Origin: an uncultured Agathobacter sp.
GTDB lineage: Bacteria; Bacillota; Clostridia; Lachnospirales; Lachnospiraceae
Direction of reading: 5' to 3'
DNA: 64,000 nt
NCBI GenBank assembly: GCA_934359755.1
Contig: CAKRLV010000007.1
Location: 1-64,000, forward strand
Part shown: positions 9,535-18,098 of the stretch, piece by piece
Numbering within the stretch: the first letter of the stretch is position 1
How the letters are laid out: the number at the start of each line of letters is the position of its first letter
Made by a program: the position numbers and the translations under genes
Notes under the pieces: generated by a model
What the model was told of the DNA's origin: nothing
Seen by the model: the letters and a program-made list of their open reading frames with translations, nothing else
The model's database searches: none

Positions 9535-9687
9535 TATCAGTTTATTAAATTCACCAGTTTAAAGGATTGCAATGATAGGCTTATTGATGAACATGGTGAG
9601 CAAAAATCAGAGTATGCTATTGATGGTGTTCATATGTATGCAAATGGATATCTTGAGGTTTTCAAAAGTTTAAAATGTTATTTGTAA
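9535..9687 (+). pseudogene. C-terminal fragment of an SGNH/GDSL esterase
   Basis: The frame 9535-9687 encodes a segment ending in YAIDGVHMYANGYLEVFKSL. DGVH matches block V of SGNH hydrolases, where the catalytic Asp and His sit as DxxH, and it is followed by the usual GY and a final Tyr-Leu. The Ser, Gly and Asn blocks that should precede it are missing and the frame closes just upstream. The rest of the gap between the LytTR gene and the MerR promoter holds nothing recognisable. Confidence 0.55.
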
Positions 9688-9796
9688 ATAAAAGGAATAA
9701 AATTATGGAACCAAGTAAAGAATATTTGCAATTATAAATTGTCAGCTCCAAAATCTAAGAAAATAAAATACTACAAGGCAAAATATAAAAAAGGTA

Positions 9797-9827
9797 TTGA
9801 CTCCTACGTTGCGTAATAGTTTAGAGT
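9797..9827 (+). promoter_or_regulatory. MerR-type promoter with 19-bp spacer and dyad operator
   Basis: TTGACT (9797-9802) and TAGAGT (9822-9827) are separated by 19 bp instead of 17, the mark of promoters twisted into shape by MerR-family activators. The spacer holds the dyad CTACGttgCGTAaTAG. It lies 26 bp before the start of the MerR gene itself, so the regulator most likely activates its own transcription. Confidence 0.75.
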
Positions 9828-9853
9828 GTACTTATCGAGAGGAGAAAAGAGCA

Positions 9854-10579
9854 ATGATGACAGTAAATGATGTGAGTAAATTTACAGGGGTGAGTATACG
9901 CACTCTGCAATATTATGATAATATTGGGCTTTTACCACCAACAGAATACACGGAGGTGGGATACAGACTGTATGACGATACAGCGATGGAAAGGTTACAG
10001 CAGATTTTATTGTTTAAAGAACTTGAATTCTCCCTGAAAGAGATTAAATATATTATGGATTCTCCTGACTTTGACAGAAATAAAGCGCTAGAACAGCAGA
10101 TTAAAATACTGACAATGAAAAAGGAGCATATAGAAGGTTTAATTGAATTCGCTCGAAAAATAAAAATAACAGGAGTGGATAAGATGGATTTTAATGTATT
10201 TGACACAACAAAAATGGATGAGTATACAAAAAAGGCAAAGGAACAATGGGGACATACTGATGAGTTCAAGGAATATGGAGAAAAATCAGGAAAGCAATCA
10301 CCAGAAGTTCAAAGAAAGGCTTGGCAAAATTTAATGCTGATATTTGTAGAATTTGGAAAAATGATAGACAAAGCTCCAATAGATTCTGATGTACAGCTTA
10401 AAGTAAAGGAATTACAGAATTATATTTCACAGCATTTTTACAAATGTTCTGATGAAATATTAATAGATCTTGGTAAAATGTATTCCTCAGGTGGTGAGTT
10501 CACAGAGAATATTGACAAGGCAGCAGGATTGGGAACCGCAGCATTTGTTGCAAAGGCAATAGAGATATATTGTAAGTAA
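9854..10579 (+). CDS. MerR-family regulator with TipAS drug-recognition domain
   Basis: 241 residues. The N-terminal MerR helix-turn-helix (VNDVSKFTGVSIRTLQYYD) is followed by a dimerisation helix and a C-terminal TipAS domain (about residues 120-241). In TipA/Mta-type regulators this domain binds peptide antibiotics or other hydrophobic compounds and switches the promoter on. I take the ATG at 9854 (or 9857) after GAGAGGAG; a TTG at 9797 is in frame but lies inside the -35 element. No drug pump follows directly: the next gene is a broken carbamoyltransferase. So either it regulates only itself or its target lies elsewhere. Confidence 0.88.
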   Translation: MMTVNDVSKFTGVSIRTLQYYDNIGLLPPTEYTEVGYRLYDDTAMERLQQILLFKELEFSLKEIKYIMDSPDFDRNKALEQQIKILTMKKEHIEGLIEFARKIKITGVDKMDFNVFDTTKMDEYTKKAKEQWGHTDEFKEYGEKSGKQSPEVQRKAWQNLMLIFVEFGKMIDKAPIDSDVQLKVKELQNYISQHFYKCSDEILIDLGKMYSSGGEFTENIDKAAGLGTAAFVAKAIEIYCK

Positions 10580-10590
10580 TATGATTAAAG

Positions 10591-10626
10591 TCGCACGCAT
10601 GAAAGGTTTGGCGTGCGATTTTTTTA
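10591..10626 (+). terminator. intrinsic terminator of the MerR gene
   Basis: TCGCACGC and GCGTGCGA form a perfect 8-bp stem around a 12-nt loop, followed by a T-run. Confidence 0.88.
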
Positions 10627-10648
10627 TGATATAATTTTATATATAATA

Positions 10649-10704
10649 TTTTATTCAAAATGATTTTATTCAAATTCATTTTAATAAAATTGATTTGAAT
10701 AAAA
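10649..10704. promoter_or_regulatory. three TTTTATTCAAA boxes resembling ArgR/AhrC operators
   Basis: TTTTATTCAAA occurs at 10649-10659 and 10664-10674, and its reverse complement TTTGAATAAAA at 10694-10704. The Firmicute ARG box core is (T)GAATAAAAAT(T), so these look like arginine-repressor sites. The downstream gene is a decayed ornithine carbamoyltransferase, which fits arginine control of the ancestral gene. The match is by eye, in very AT-rich DNA. Confidence 0.4.
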
Positions 10705-10746
10705 ATTTTGGAAAGCTTTTATTTTTATGCTTGAACGGAGCAATTT

Positions 10747-11462
10747 ATGAAGAACATGATTAGTATTGCCAATTATTCGGTAGATGAAATAAATGAGATT
10801 TTTTCTATAGCGGATGAACTAAGTAATAATAAATATAAAGATATTCTTAATGGAAAAACTGTAGTAATGTTTTTCCCTGAAAATAGTATCAGGACAAGAG
10901 TTTCCTTTGAAAAGGGAATTCATCTGCTTGGTGGACAGACTATTTTATTTCCGACAGAGACACTTGATAAAAAAGAAGATTTGCAGGATGTAATAGGATA
11001 CCTTAATAACTGGGCGGATGTTATTATTGTTCGTCATAAGAATATAGAAGTATTGAAAAAGATAGTTTCTTATTCTGTGGTGAAAATGGAAATATTGGAA
11101 AAGCATGGAAGGAAGCATCGGATGTCCTTGGTTTTCAGCTTGAACAATGCTGCGGAAAAGGATATGAAATTGAAGGTCTTAGAACCTATGAAAATATAGA
11201 TGATGCGATAATTGGAAAAGATATCGTATGCACAGATTCATTTCCTGATGATGCGCTTGAACCATTCAAGAAATGCCAGATTACAAAGGTGGTAATGGAT
11301 AAGGCAAATAAAGGTGCTTTGTTAAATCCTTGTCCACCATTTTATCGTGGAAAAGAGGTATCTCAGGATGCTATTGATTCAAAATACTTTGTTGGATATG
11401 AATTTAAGAAGTCTTTATTAGTGGTTCAACAGGCGATTATTGTATATTGTTTGACACGATAG
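10747..11462 (+). pseudogene. ornithine/aspartate carbamoyltransferase-family gene broken by internal deletion
   Basis: The first 110 codons carry the carbamoyl-phosphate site NSIRTRVSFEKG and the domain up to EVLKKIVSYS. The frame then shifts. From about 11083 a second frame continues with CGENGNIGKAWKEA, then CPPFYRGKEVS and SKYFVGYEFKKSLL to a stop at 11460-11462. Relative to intact relatives the linking region, about 50 residues including the HPxQ-type carbamoyl-phosphate loop, is missing, so an out-of-frame deletion fits better than a sequencing error. The product would be inactive. The PPFYRG loop in place of HCLPR marks an atypical carbamoyltransferase subgroup. Confidence 0.8.
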
Positions 11463-11531
11463 ATTGTCATGTTTTCATATTTGGGTGTAAGAGAAAGTGC
11501 ATAAGAAGCTGATAGAAAAGGAAGTGAAAAT

Positions 11532-12467
11532 TTGATTATACAGACCGGGATGCGCACAGATATCCCCGCTTTTTATAGTGAATGGTTTTTAAACCGCATA
11601 AAGGAAGGCTATGTTATGGTGCGAAATCCATACAATGAAAATCAGGTGACGAGATATGAATTAAATCCAGAGGTTGTTGATTTAATTGGTTTTTGCAGCA
11701 AGAATCCAGCTCCGATGATACCACATATGGATTTATTGAGGGAGTATGGACAGTACTGGTTTGTCACGATTACGCCATATGGAAAAGAAATTGAACCGAA
11801 TGTTCCAGCATGGGAAAAGGTAGTTGAGGATTTTAAAAGATTATCAGAAATAGTCGGAATTGATAGTATGGGATGGCGTTATGATCCTATATTTCTTTCA
11901 GATACATATACAGTGCAAAGACATTTGAAAGATTTCGAGGCTATGGCAGCAGGTTTAAGCGGATATACCAAAACATGTGTGATAAGTTTTATAGATTTGT
12001 ATTCTAAAGTGGCAAGAAATTTTCCAGAAGTCAGGAAAGTTCCTAAAAATGAACGAATTGAGATGGGAAAGGCAATGATACATATTGCAAATAAGTATGG
12101 AATGACGGTAAAACCGTGTGCAGAAGGTAACGAACTTGCCGCTTATGGTGCGGATTGCAGTGGCTGTATGACTGTAGAAACATACGAAAAAGCAATTCAT
12201 TGCAGGCTTAATGCACCAAAGAAAAGTGGTGCAAGAAGAGAATGTGCATGTTATTTGACAAGCGATATTGGTTCGTACAATACCTGTGGACATCTGTGCA
12301 GATATTGTTATGCAAATTACAGCGAACAGCTGGTAAAACAGAATAGAAAAATGCACGATGTAAATTCACCATTTTTAATAGGGGGAAGCAGGCCTGATGA
12401 TGTGGTGCATCAGGCAAAACAGGAAAGTTGGAAAAATGAGCAACTTTCCCTATTTGATTTTTGGTAA
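11532..12467 (+). CDS. DUF1848 protein with C-terminal cysteine cluster
   Basis: 311 residues starting at TTG 11532, with AAGGAAG eight bases upstream; the start MIIQTGMRTDIPAFYSEWF is typical of the family. DUF1848 proteins are uncharacterised. The C-terminal half holds many cysteines, notably CACYLTSDIG followed by NTCGHLCRYCYAN, a CxxxCxxC-like cluster reminiscent of radical SAM or other Fe-S proteins. An Fe-S cluster is therefore likely, but the reaction is unknown. The gene stands alone between the broken carbamoyltransferase gene and the hipBA-like pair. Confidence 0.85.
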   Translation: MIIQTGMRTDIPAFYSEWFLNRIKEGYVMVRNPYNENQVTRYELNPEVVDLIGFCSKNPAPMIPHMDLLREYGQYWFVTITPYGKEIEPNVPAWEKVVEDFKRLSEIVGIDSMGWRYDPIFLSDTYTVQRHLKDFEAMAAGLSGYTKTCVISFIDLYSKVARNFPEVRKVPKNERIEMGKAMIHIANKYGMTVKPCAEGNELAAYGADCSGCMTVETYEKAIHCRLNAPKKSGARRECACYLTSDIGSYNTCGHLCRYCYANYSEQLVKQNRKMHDVNSPFLIGGSRPDDVVHQAKQESWKNEQLSLFDFW

Positions 12468-12513
12468 ATGGTATAGACCAAAACACAAAGTTGATAAATA
12501 AATCAAATTAAGA

Positions 12514-12567
12514 CTAATATATTATCCATATATTGATAAAAATATAAAAAAGGGCTAATATATTAGC
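12514..12567 (+). promoter_or_regulatory. repeated CTAATATATTA operator of the hipBA-like pair
   Basis: CTAATATATTA appears at 12514-12524 and inside the perfect palindrome GCTAATATATTAGC at 12554-12567. The palindrome ends on the base before the HipB-like start codon and separates it from the only purine-rich ribosome binding site (AAAAAGGG, ending 12553). Bound antitoxin would thus cover the initiation region. Autoregulation by the XRE antitoxin is inferred. Confidence 0.55.
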
Positions 12568-12849
12568 ATGATTAATTTATATCAAAAAACATGGACAGAA
12601 ATAAATAATGAAATAGCAAGAAAGATAGTACATCTGCGAAAAAGAAAAAAAATTACTCAAAAACAACTGGCAATAAGGTCAGGTGTAAGTCTTGGTTCGC
12701 TGAAGAGATTTGAGCAAAGTGGAGAAATCTCACTTCAATCTTTGACAAAAATTGCAATAGCACTTGATGTGGAGGAGGAACTGGAAAATTTGTTTGATAA
12801 TGTGCCATTTGCATCTATCGAGGAGGTAATTAATGAACAGACTAAATAA
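12568..12849 (+). CDS. XRE-family antitoxin, HipB-like
   Basis: 93 residues with a Cro/C1-type helix-turn-helix (KKITQKQLAIRSGVSLGSLKRFEQ, a segment of about 24 residues from residue 28). It overlaps the HipA-like gene by 17 bases and precedes it, the normal antitoxin-toxin order of hipBA. It should neutralise the kinase and repress the operon through the palindromes immediately upstream. Confidence 0.85.
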   Translation: MINLYQKTWTEINNEIARKIVHLRKRKKITQKQLAIRSGVSLGSLKRFEQSGEISLQSLTKIAIALDVEEELENLFDNVPFASIEEVINEQTK

Positions 12850-13963
12850 GCTGGAGATCTTTTATCATGAAAGACGTGTTGGAACAATGGCTTTGTACAA
12901 AAATTGTTTGGCTGCGTTTGAATATGATAAGGACTGGCTTGCAGATGGATTTTCTATAAGTCCATTTTCACTACCATTGGAAAAGAAAGTTTTTATACCA
13001 AAGATAGATCCATTTGAGGGACTTTTTGGAGTTTTTGCAGACAGCCTGCCGGACGGATGGGGAAGACTATTGGTTGACAGACTTATGAAAAAAAATGGAA
13101 TCAATCCATATGAAATAGGAAGTCTTGACAGATTAGCAATAGTGGGGACTTCTGGAATGGGTGCATTGAATTATCATCCTGTCATTACAATGGAAAAAAA
13201 TCAGGATGAGAAGACATTAGATGAAATTGCATTGGAGTGTGAAAAAATATTAAACACAGAGACTTGTGATAATCTGGATTTTCTGTTTTCTAAAGGTGGT
13301 TCATCAGGTGGAGCCAGACCTAAGATACTGACAAAAGTAGAGAATGAAGATTGGATTATAAAGTTTCCATCATCTTATGATAGTAGGGACATAGGAAAAC
13401 AAGAATATGATTATGCAATGTGTGCAATAAATTGTGGTATTGAAATGGAAAAAGTCAGGTTATTTCATTCTAATCGTACGAAAGGATATTTTGGAACAAG
13501 AAGATTTGATCGAACGGGGAATGTAAAAAATAACAGAATTCACATGGTGTCAGCATCTGGACTTTTGGAAACATCACATAGAATACCAAATCTTGATTAT
13601 GATATTCTGATGCAACTTACGCTTAAGATTACAAAATCTATGGAGGAATGCGAAAAATTATATAGGTTAATGTGCTTTAATGTTTATGCACATAACAGAG
13701 ATGACCACTCTAAGAATTTCACATATTTATATGATGAAAATGAAATAAGATGGAAATTGTCACCAGCATATGACCTTACCTACAGTAATTCTCTCGGTGG
13801 GGAACATGCTACTACAGTAAATGGAAATGGTGTAAATCCACAATTAGAGGACATTCTCGCAGTAGCCAAAAGGAGTGGTTTAAATATGTCAATGGCAAAG
13901 AGAATAGCACTTGATACAAAAGACTGTGTTAATGAAATGCTAAAAGAATATATAAAGCAGTAA
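12833..13963 (+). CDS. HipA-like serine/threonine kinase toxin
   Basis: 376 residues, full length for a short HipA. The N-terminal HipA subdomain includes PFEGLFGVFADSLPDGWGR, followed by the glycine-rich ATP loop SSGGARPK, the catalytic loop VYAHNRDDHSKNF (Asp and Asn present) and the metal-binding SPAYDLTYS. All key kinase residues are visible, so it looks functional. E. coli HipA phosphorylates glutamyl-tRNA synthetase and causes persistence; the target here is unknown. The start follows GGAGG and lies inside the end of the antitoxin gene, giving translational coupling. Confidence 0.9.
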   Translation: MNRLNKLEIFYHERRVGTMALYKNCLAAFEYDKDWLADGFSISPFSLPLEKKVFIPKIDPFEGLFGVFADSLPDGWGRLLVDRLMKKNGINPYEIGSLDRLAIVGTSGMGALNYHPVITMEKNQDEKTLDEIALECEKILNTETCDNLDFLFSKGGSSGGARPKILTKVENEDWIIKFPSSYDSRDIGKQEYDYAMCAINCGIEMEKVRLFHSNRTKGYFGTRRFDRTGNVKNNRIHMVSASGLLETSHRIPNLDYDILMQLTLKITKSMEECEKLYRLMCFNVYAHNRDDHSKNFTYLYDENEIRWKLSPAYDLTYSNSLGGEHATTVNGNGVNPQLEDILAVAKRSGLNMSMAKRIALDTKDCVNEMLKEYIKQ

Positions 13964-13991
13964 ATTTGGTTTTTGAGCATGGTGTGAGTAA

Positions 13992-14069
13992 TTAGAATTT
14001 CATTATGAGTTCGAGAAGATTCATCCATTTCAAGATGGAAATGGTCGTGTTGGAAGATTGATTTTTTAA
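13992..14069 (+). pseudogene. Fic-domain remnant
   Basis: A short open stretch encodes HYEFEKIHPFQDGNGRVGRL before a stop at 14067-14069. HPFxxGNGRxxR is the catalytic signature of Fic AMPylating enzymes. Upstream the frame is closed, so only about 25 codons remain. A tandem duplication of AACCTATTTATTTT (14068-14095) follows directly and may mark the break. Confidence 0.7.
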
Positions 14070-14192
14070 CCTATTTATTTTAACCTATTTATTTTTGCCT
14101 AATAAAGAGTTATTATAGTTAGAGATGGCTAACAAATAATAGTCATACTTAATTAGTGTGAGAGCCAAATACCTTTTGACCCTCATATCTTA

Positions 14193-14209
14193 CAAATAAA
14201 ATTTATTTG
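14193..14209. promoter_or_regulatory. 17-bp palindrome before the ABC/FtsX operon
   Basis: CAAATAAAATTTATTTG is a perfect dyad with 8-bp arms ending 17 bases before the start codon of the ABC ATPase. Its position fits an operator or an RNA hairpin near the ribosome binding site. No regulator gene adjoins. Confidence 0.35.
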
Positions 14210-14226
14210 GGTGAAAGGAATAGGAA

Positions 14227-14925
14227 ATGATTGTAGAGTTTAAAGATGTTGTGAAGGAATATGGAAGCAAAGAAGCTGCTTTTAAGGCAGTAGACAATGT
14301 AAGCTTTGGAATCGAGGAAGGTGAATTTGTTGTCATCCTTGGTCAGTCGGGCGCAGGAAAATCGACAGTGCTTAACATGCTTGGAGGAATGGACGTGCCA
14401 ACAAGCGGAAGCGTAATCGTAGATGGCGTCGAGATATCAGGCATGAATGATAAGCAGCTTGGTAATTACCGTGCAGACAAAATCGGATTTATTTTCCAGT
14501 TTTATAATCTGATTCCAAGTCTTACATCTTATGAGAATATCGCACTGGTAAAGAGTATAGTAAAAGGTGCAAGGGATGCGGATGAACTCCTGAAGCTTGT
14601 AGGACTTAGCGAGTGCAGGAACAAGTTCCCGGCTCAGATGTCAGGAGGAGAGCAGCAGCGTGTGTCAATTGCGCGTGCGCTTGCAAAAAATCCTAAGATT
14701 CTTCTGGGTGATGAACCAACAGGTGCGCTTGATTCAGAGACAGGTGTAATTGTTCTTGAACTGCTGCAGAAGCTTTGCAAGGAGGAAAAGCGCACAGTTA
14801 TCATTGTTACACATAATGCAGACATTGCTAAATGTGCTGACAAAGTAATCAGAATGAAAAATGGTAAGATTCGTGAGATATACAAGAACGAGAACCCACT
14901 TTCTGTTAAGGAGGTGGAGTGGTAA
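14227..14925 (+). CDS. ABC transporter ATPase of the MacB/LolD-FtsX class
   Basis: 232 residues. Walker A GQSGAGKST, signature MSGGEQQRVSIARAL, Walker B ILLGDEPTGALDS and the switch His (THNAD) are intact. The length and the QFYNLIPSLT Q-loop segment place it with the ATPases that drive FtsX-type mechanotransmission or efflux complexes. It overlaps the permease gene by one base (TAATG), forming a two-gene operon. Confidence 0.93.
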   Translation: MIVEFKDVVKEYGSKEAAFKAVDNVSFGIEEGEFVVILGQSGAGKSTVLNMLGGMDVPTSGSVIVDGVEISGMNDKQLGNYRADKIGFIFQFYNLIPSLTSYENIALVKSIVKGARDADELLKLVGLSECRNKFPAQMSGGEQQRVSIARALAKNPKILLGDEPTGALDSETGVIVLELLQKLCKEEKRTVIIVTHNADIAKCADKVIRMKNGKIREIYKNENPLSVKEVEW

Positions 14926-17216
14926 TGCTTGCAAGAAAAATGTTTCGTGATTTGAAGCAAAATTTTGGACAGTTTTTCTCAGTATTTATTCTCGCTCTGC
15001 TTGCAATGGCAATGTATGTGACATTCGAAGGGCATGTAGTAAGTGAGCAAAATGCCAGAAAAGTATTCCACAAGGAATGTAATACAGCAGATTTGTGGGT
15101 ATACAGTGAGAGTTTCACAAAGGACCAGCTTGAAGATATCAGGAGTTTATCATTTGTAAAAGATGCGCAGCTGCGTACTAAGCTGAGTGGTAGTGCACCG
15201 GATTGTGACGATGCACAGGTGGATATCTACCTGACAAATGAAAATATTGTGAATAAGGCATACAAGATATCAGGTGAGGAATTTAATCCGTCAGACAAGG
15301 ACGGAGTATGGCTTACAGATGCATTTGCACAAAAGCGTAAGATCAAGGTTGGTGATGATTTCACTGTAAAATATGCAGGTGGAACGTTTACCAAGAAGGT
15401 AAAAGGTCTTATTGAATCTTGTGAATATGAGTATCGTCAGGCTGATGGCGATGCAGATGTATACATAGAGAATATCGCATTCATATATATGTCATACGAT
15501 GCACTTGATGTAGAAATTCCATACACAGAGATGGATATTGTGACAAAGGATGCTGGTGCACTGGCACATGAGGATGCCGTAGCAAAAGCATTAAAGAATG
15601 AGTACTCTGCAATCATTGACCGCAAATCAGTTCAGGGACTGGCACGATTTGACAGCGAACTTGAACAGCATCAGAGCTTTTCTTATGTATTTGCAATTAT
15701 TTTTCTTGGAATTGCGGTATTGGTAATAGCAACTTCAATGAGCAGAATGGTCGAGAAACAGCGTACGCAGATAGGTACAATGAACGCGCTTGGAATGAAG
15801 AATTCAAAGATATTGCTTCATTACATTAGCTTTAGTCTTATCACTTCAGGGCTTGGAGCAATTGCAGGAATGCTCCTTGGCGTACTCTGGGGAGCCCCGT
15901 ATATGCTTGAAATATTTGGAGCGTACTACATTGTACCAGGAAGAAAAAGTGAATTTAATATGATTTACTTTGTACTTCTTATTGCAATAGTAGCAGTATG
16001 TGCATTAGCAGCATATGTAAGTTGTAAGAAATTATTGAAAATCAAACCAGCAGAGGCACTTCGTCCTGCTGCACCCAAGGCTGGTAAAAAGTGTCTCGCA
16101 GAGAGACTTCCATTCTGGGAGAAATTATCTTTTTCATCGCAGTACAATCTGCGTGATATTTCAAGAGGTAAGATGAGAGCCTTTATGAGTGTTGTTGGTA
16201 CAGCGTTCGGAATGCTTCTTATGGTATATGGTGCTGGCTGTGATGGACTTCTCGCACAAATGGAGGCAATTGTATTTGATAAGACAACACCAAGTGAATA
16301 TCAGATTAAGATTGCCGAGGATGCAGATGTTGATGATGTGAAGGAACTTGCAAAGTCACTTGATGGTGAGCTTATCATGACAAGTGCCTTAGAAGTGTCT
16401 GCTGTAAAGAATGCCAACTCATCTGAAAAGCAGAAAGGTGTCTTAACTGTTACCGAGGGCAAGAACCTTTACAATATTCTTGACCTGAACAACGAAGTTA
16501 CAGAGATAAAAGCAGGTACAGTGGGACTTTCAAGGAAGTTTGCGGAAGAATTGAACCTGAAGGTCGGAGATACAGTTTACTGGCATTTGTATACAAAGAA
16601 TGAATGGCATGAGGCGAAAATTGGTGTGATATATCGTAGCTCTGAGACACAGGGAATGACAATGCTTTACGAGGACTACAAGAACACAGATGAGACATAC
16701 CAGCCAACAATGCTTATGTCCGATAAAACACAGAAGAATCTCAAATCAAATACATGCGTAGCATCTGTAAATACAAAGAAACAGATGAAGGATGCATATG
16801 AGAAGAGTATGGATATTGTAAATGTACTTATATACATGATGATGATTTTCTCAGCAATATGTGTAGTTGTAGTACTTTATAATTCAGGTTCACTTTCATT
16901 TAACGAGAGGGTAAAAGAGCTTGCAACCCTTAAAGTCTTAGGATTCCAGAGTGGCGCAATCCGTAAGATGATGTCGCGGCAGAATATGTGGCTTTCACTT
17001 ATTGGAATTATACTTGGAGCACCATTTGGAAAAGCATCATTTAATATGATGATGAACAGTAACGGTGAGAATTTCGATTACAATCTGTCGATAAGACCTT
17101 TAGCATACATAGAGGCCGGAATATTTGTGCTGATTGTATCAGTGCTTGTAAGCTTTATGTTTTCTAAGCGAATCAGAAAGCTTGATATGGTTGAAGTGCT
17201 AAAGGGTGTTGAATAA
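14925..17216 (+). CDS. large FtsX-like ABC permease
   Basis: 763 residues from ATG 14925, preceded by AAGGAGGT at a good distance; a GTG at 14919 is less well placed. An N-terminal helix is followed by a roughly 230-residue extracytoplasmic domain, three helices with an FtsX core (FAIIFLGIAVLVIATSMSRM), a second large external domain, and another three helices ending in KLDMVEVLKG. This is the duplicated FtsX topology. Such pairs export peptides, lipids or antibiotics, or transmit force. There is no sensor kinase next to it, so a BceAB-type role is less likely. Confidence 0.9.
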   Translation: MLARKMFRDLKQNFGQFFSVFILALLAMAMYVTFEGHVVSEQNARKVFHKECNTADLWVYSESFTKDQLEDIRSLSFVKDAQLRTKLSGSAPDCDDAQVDIYLTNENIVNKAYKISGEEFNPSDKDGVWLTDAFAQKRKIKVGDDFTVKYAGGTFTKKVKGLIESCEYEYRQADGDADVYIENIAFIYMSYDALDVEIPYTEMDIVTKDAGALAHEDAVAKALKNEYSAIIDRKSVQGLARFDSELEQHQSFSYVFAIIFLGIAVLVIATSMSRMVEKQRTQIGTMNALGMKNSKILLHYISFSLITSGLGAIAGMLLGVLWGAPYMLEIFGAYYIVPGRKSEFNMIYFVLLIAIVAVCALAAYVSCKKLLKIKPAEALRPAAPKAGKKCLAERLPFWEKLSFSSQYNLRDISRGKMRAFMSVVGTAFGMLLMVYGAGCDGLLAQMEAIVFDKTTPSEYQIKIAEDADVDDVKELAKSLDGELIMTSALEVSAVKNANSSEKQKGVLTVTEGKNLYNILDLNNEVTEIKAGTVGLSRKFAEELNLKVGDTVYWHLYTKNEWHEAKIGVIYRSSETQGMTMLYEDYKNTDETYQPTMLMSDKTQKNLKSNTCVASVNTKKQMKDAYEKSMDIVNVLIYMMMIFSAICVVVVLYNSGSLSFNERVKELATLKVLGFQSGAIRKMMSRQNMWLSLIGIILGAPFGKASFNMMMNSNGENFDYNLSIRPLAYIEAGIFVLIVSVLVSFMFSKRIRKLDMVEVLKGVE

Positions 17217-17325
17217 ATAAAAATGCATTAATTGTGCTCTGGCACAAAAAAGTTTGTATTGTATGTACTTGTTATACAAAGTCTGTTTGACTAGAATAGA
17301 ATCAAATAAAACATAACCAAACACG

Positions 17326-17367
17326 AAAGCATGGCAAAGGAGTCAATAAACTCCCGCCATGCTTTTT
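17326..17367 (+). terminator. terminator or attenuator ahead of the PII genes
   Basis: Arms AAAGCATGGC and GCCATGCTTT enclose a second stem, GGAGT/ACTCC, and are followed by more T. It ends 33 bases before the PII start. It may end the FtsX operon, or act as an attenuator of the PII operon if that promoter lies further upstream. Confidence 0.75.
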
Positions 17368-17399
17368 CTTTTGCATAAGCGAAGAGAGGAGAGATGCAT

Positions 17400-17726
17400 A
17401 TGAAGATGCTTAGAGCAATTATCCGACCAGAAAAAGCAGATCAGGTGGCAGAAGCTTTGTTGGAAAAAGGATTTCCTGCAATGACAAGAATGGATGTATA
17501 CGGAAGAGGTAAGCAGATGGGCTTGCAGATAGGAAGCGCCTTTTATGACGAGCTGCCAAAGCAAATGATTATGATGGTAGTGCAGGATGAGGATGAAGAA
17601 ACTGTTGCAAATATCATAATGGAACATGCATTCACAGGAGATGATGGTAACTACGGCGATGGAAGAATCTTCGTATCACCTGTCTCAAAAGCTTATACTG
17701 TAAGTACACAGTCAAGTGGCTTATAA
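17400..17726 (+). CDS. PII-family nitrogen regulator, NifI1-like
   Basis: 108 residues from ATG 17400, which has AGAGGAG at the proper distance (the ATG at 17394 is too close). The sequence follows PII structure: MKMLRAIIRPEK, a T-loop region GRGKQMGLQIG, then YDELPKQMIMMVV and the ATP-binding end GDGRIFVSPVSKAYTV. The T-loop and the YDELPK stretch resemble NifI1 rather than GlnB/GlnK, and the uridylylated Tyr51 context is absent. PII proteins sense 2-oxoglutarate and ATP/ADP and gate partner proteins. It is followed by a second, NifI2-like PII and an importer operon; no nitrogenase gene is present. Confidence 0.85.
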   Translation: MKMLRAIIRPEKADQVAEALLEKGFPAMTRMDVYGRGKQMGLQIGSAFYDELPKQMIMMVVQDEDEETVANIIMEHAFTGDDGNYGDGRIFVSPVSKAYTVSTQSSGL

Positions 17727-17746
17727 AGAAGAAAGGAAGAAACTAT

Positions 17747-18082
17747 ATGGTAGAGATTTTAGCAATTATAAGACCTACCCGATTGAATGACACGAAGCGA
17801 AAGCTTAAAGAAACAGGATATCCTGGATTCACATGTCAGCGGGCTATGGGACGAGGAAAAAAGCCGGTTTCTTTTCTTCTGGCAGATGGTTCTACTATAA
17901 GAACAGAACTGGTGAACAAGAGAGTTTTAAATATCATTGTACCTGATGAAGCCGAGAATGAGGTAGTAAAAGCAATCATCGAGGCTAATTCATATGGACA
18001 GCCTGGTGATGGAAAAATATTTGTGTGTCCGATTGAGAAATCGTACCGCGTCAGAACCAGAAGAGAAGCAGAGGATATATAG
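17747..18082 (+). CDS. PII-family nitrogen regulator, NifI2-like
   Basis: 111 residues. MVEILAIIRPTRLNDTKRKL, then GRGKKPVSF in the T-loop base, then RTELVNKRVLNIIVPDEAE and GDGKIFVCPIEKSYRVRT. The RTEL...KR...IVPDE pattern is that of NifI2. In methanogens and some clostridia NifI1 and NifI2 form one complex that switches nitrogenase off. Here the pair precedes a NitT/TauT-type ABC importer by 16 bases, so the complex probably controls uptake instead. It is in one operon with the preceding gene. Confidence 0.85.
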   Translation: MVEILAIIRPTRLNDTKRKLKETGYPGFTCQRAMGRGKKPVSFLLADGSTIRTELVNKRVLNIIVPDEAENEVVKAIIEANSYGQPGDGKIFVCPIEKSYRVRTRREAEDI

Positions 18083-18098
18083 GAAGGAGGCAAAGACA

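Noticed and set aside
17217..17399. Riboswitch ahead of the PII genes
   Set aside because: The only strong structure is a stem followed by T residues, which looks like an ordinary terminator; no known riboswitch core was recognised.
17394..18082. Remnant of a nitrogenase (nif) operon
   Set aside because: Only the two NifI-like PII genes are seen; no nifH/D/K sequence occurs nearby and the downstream genes are a transporter.
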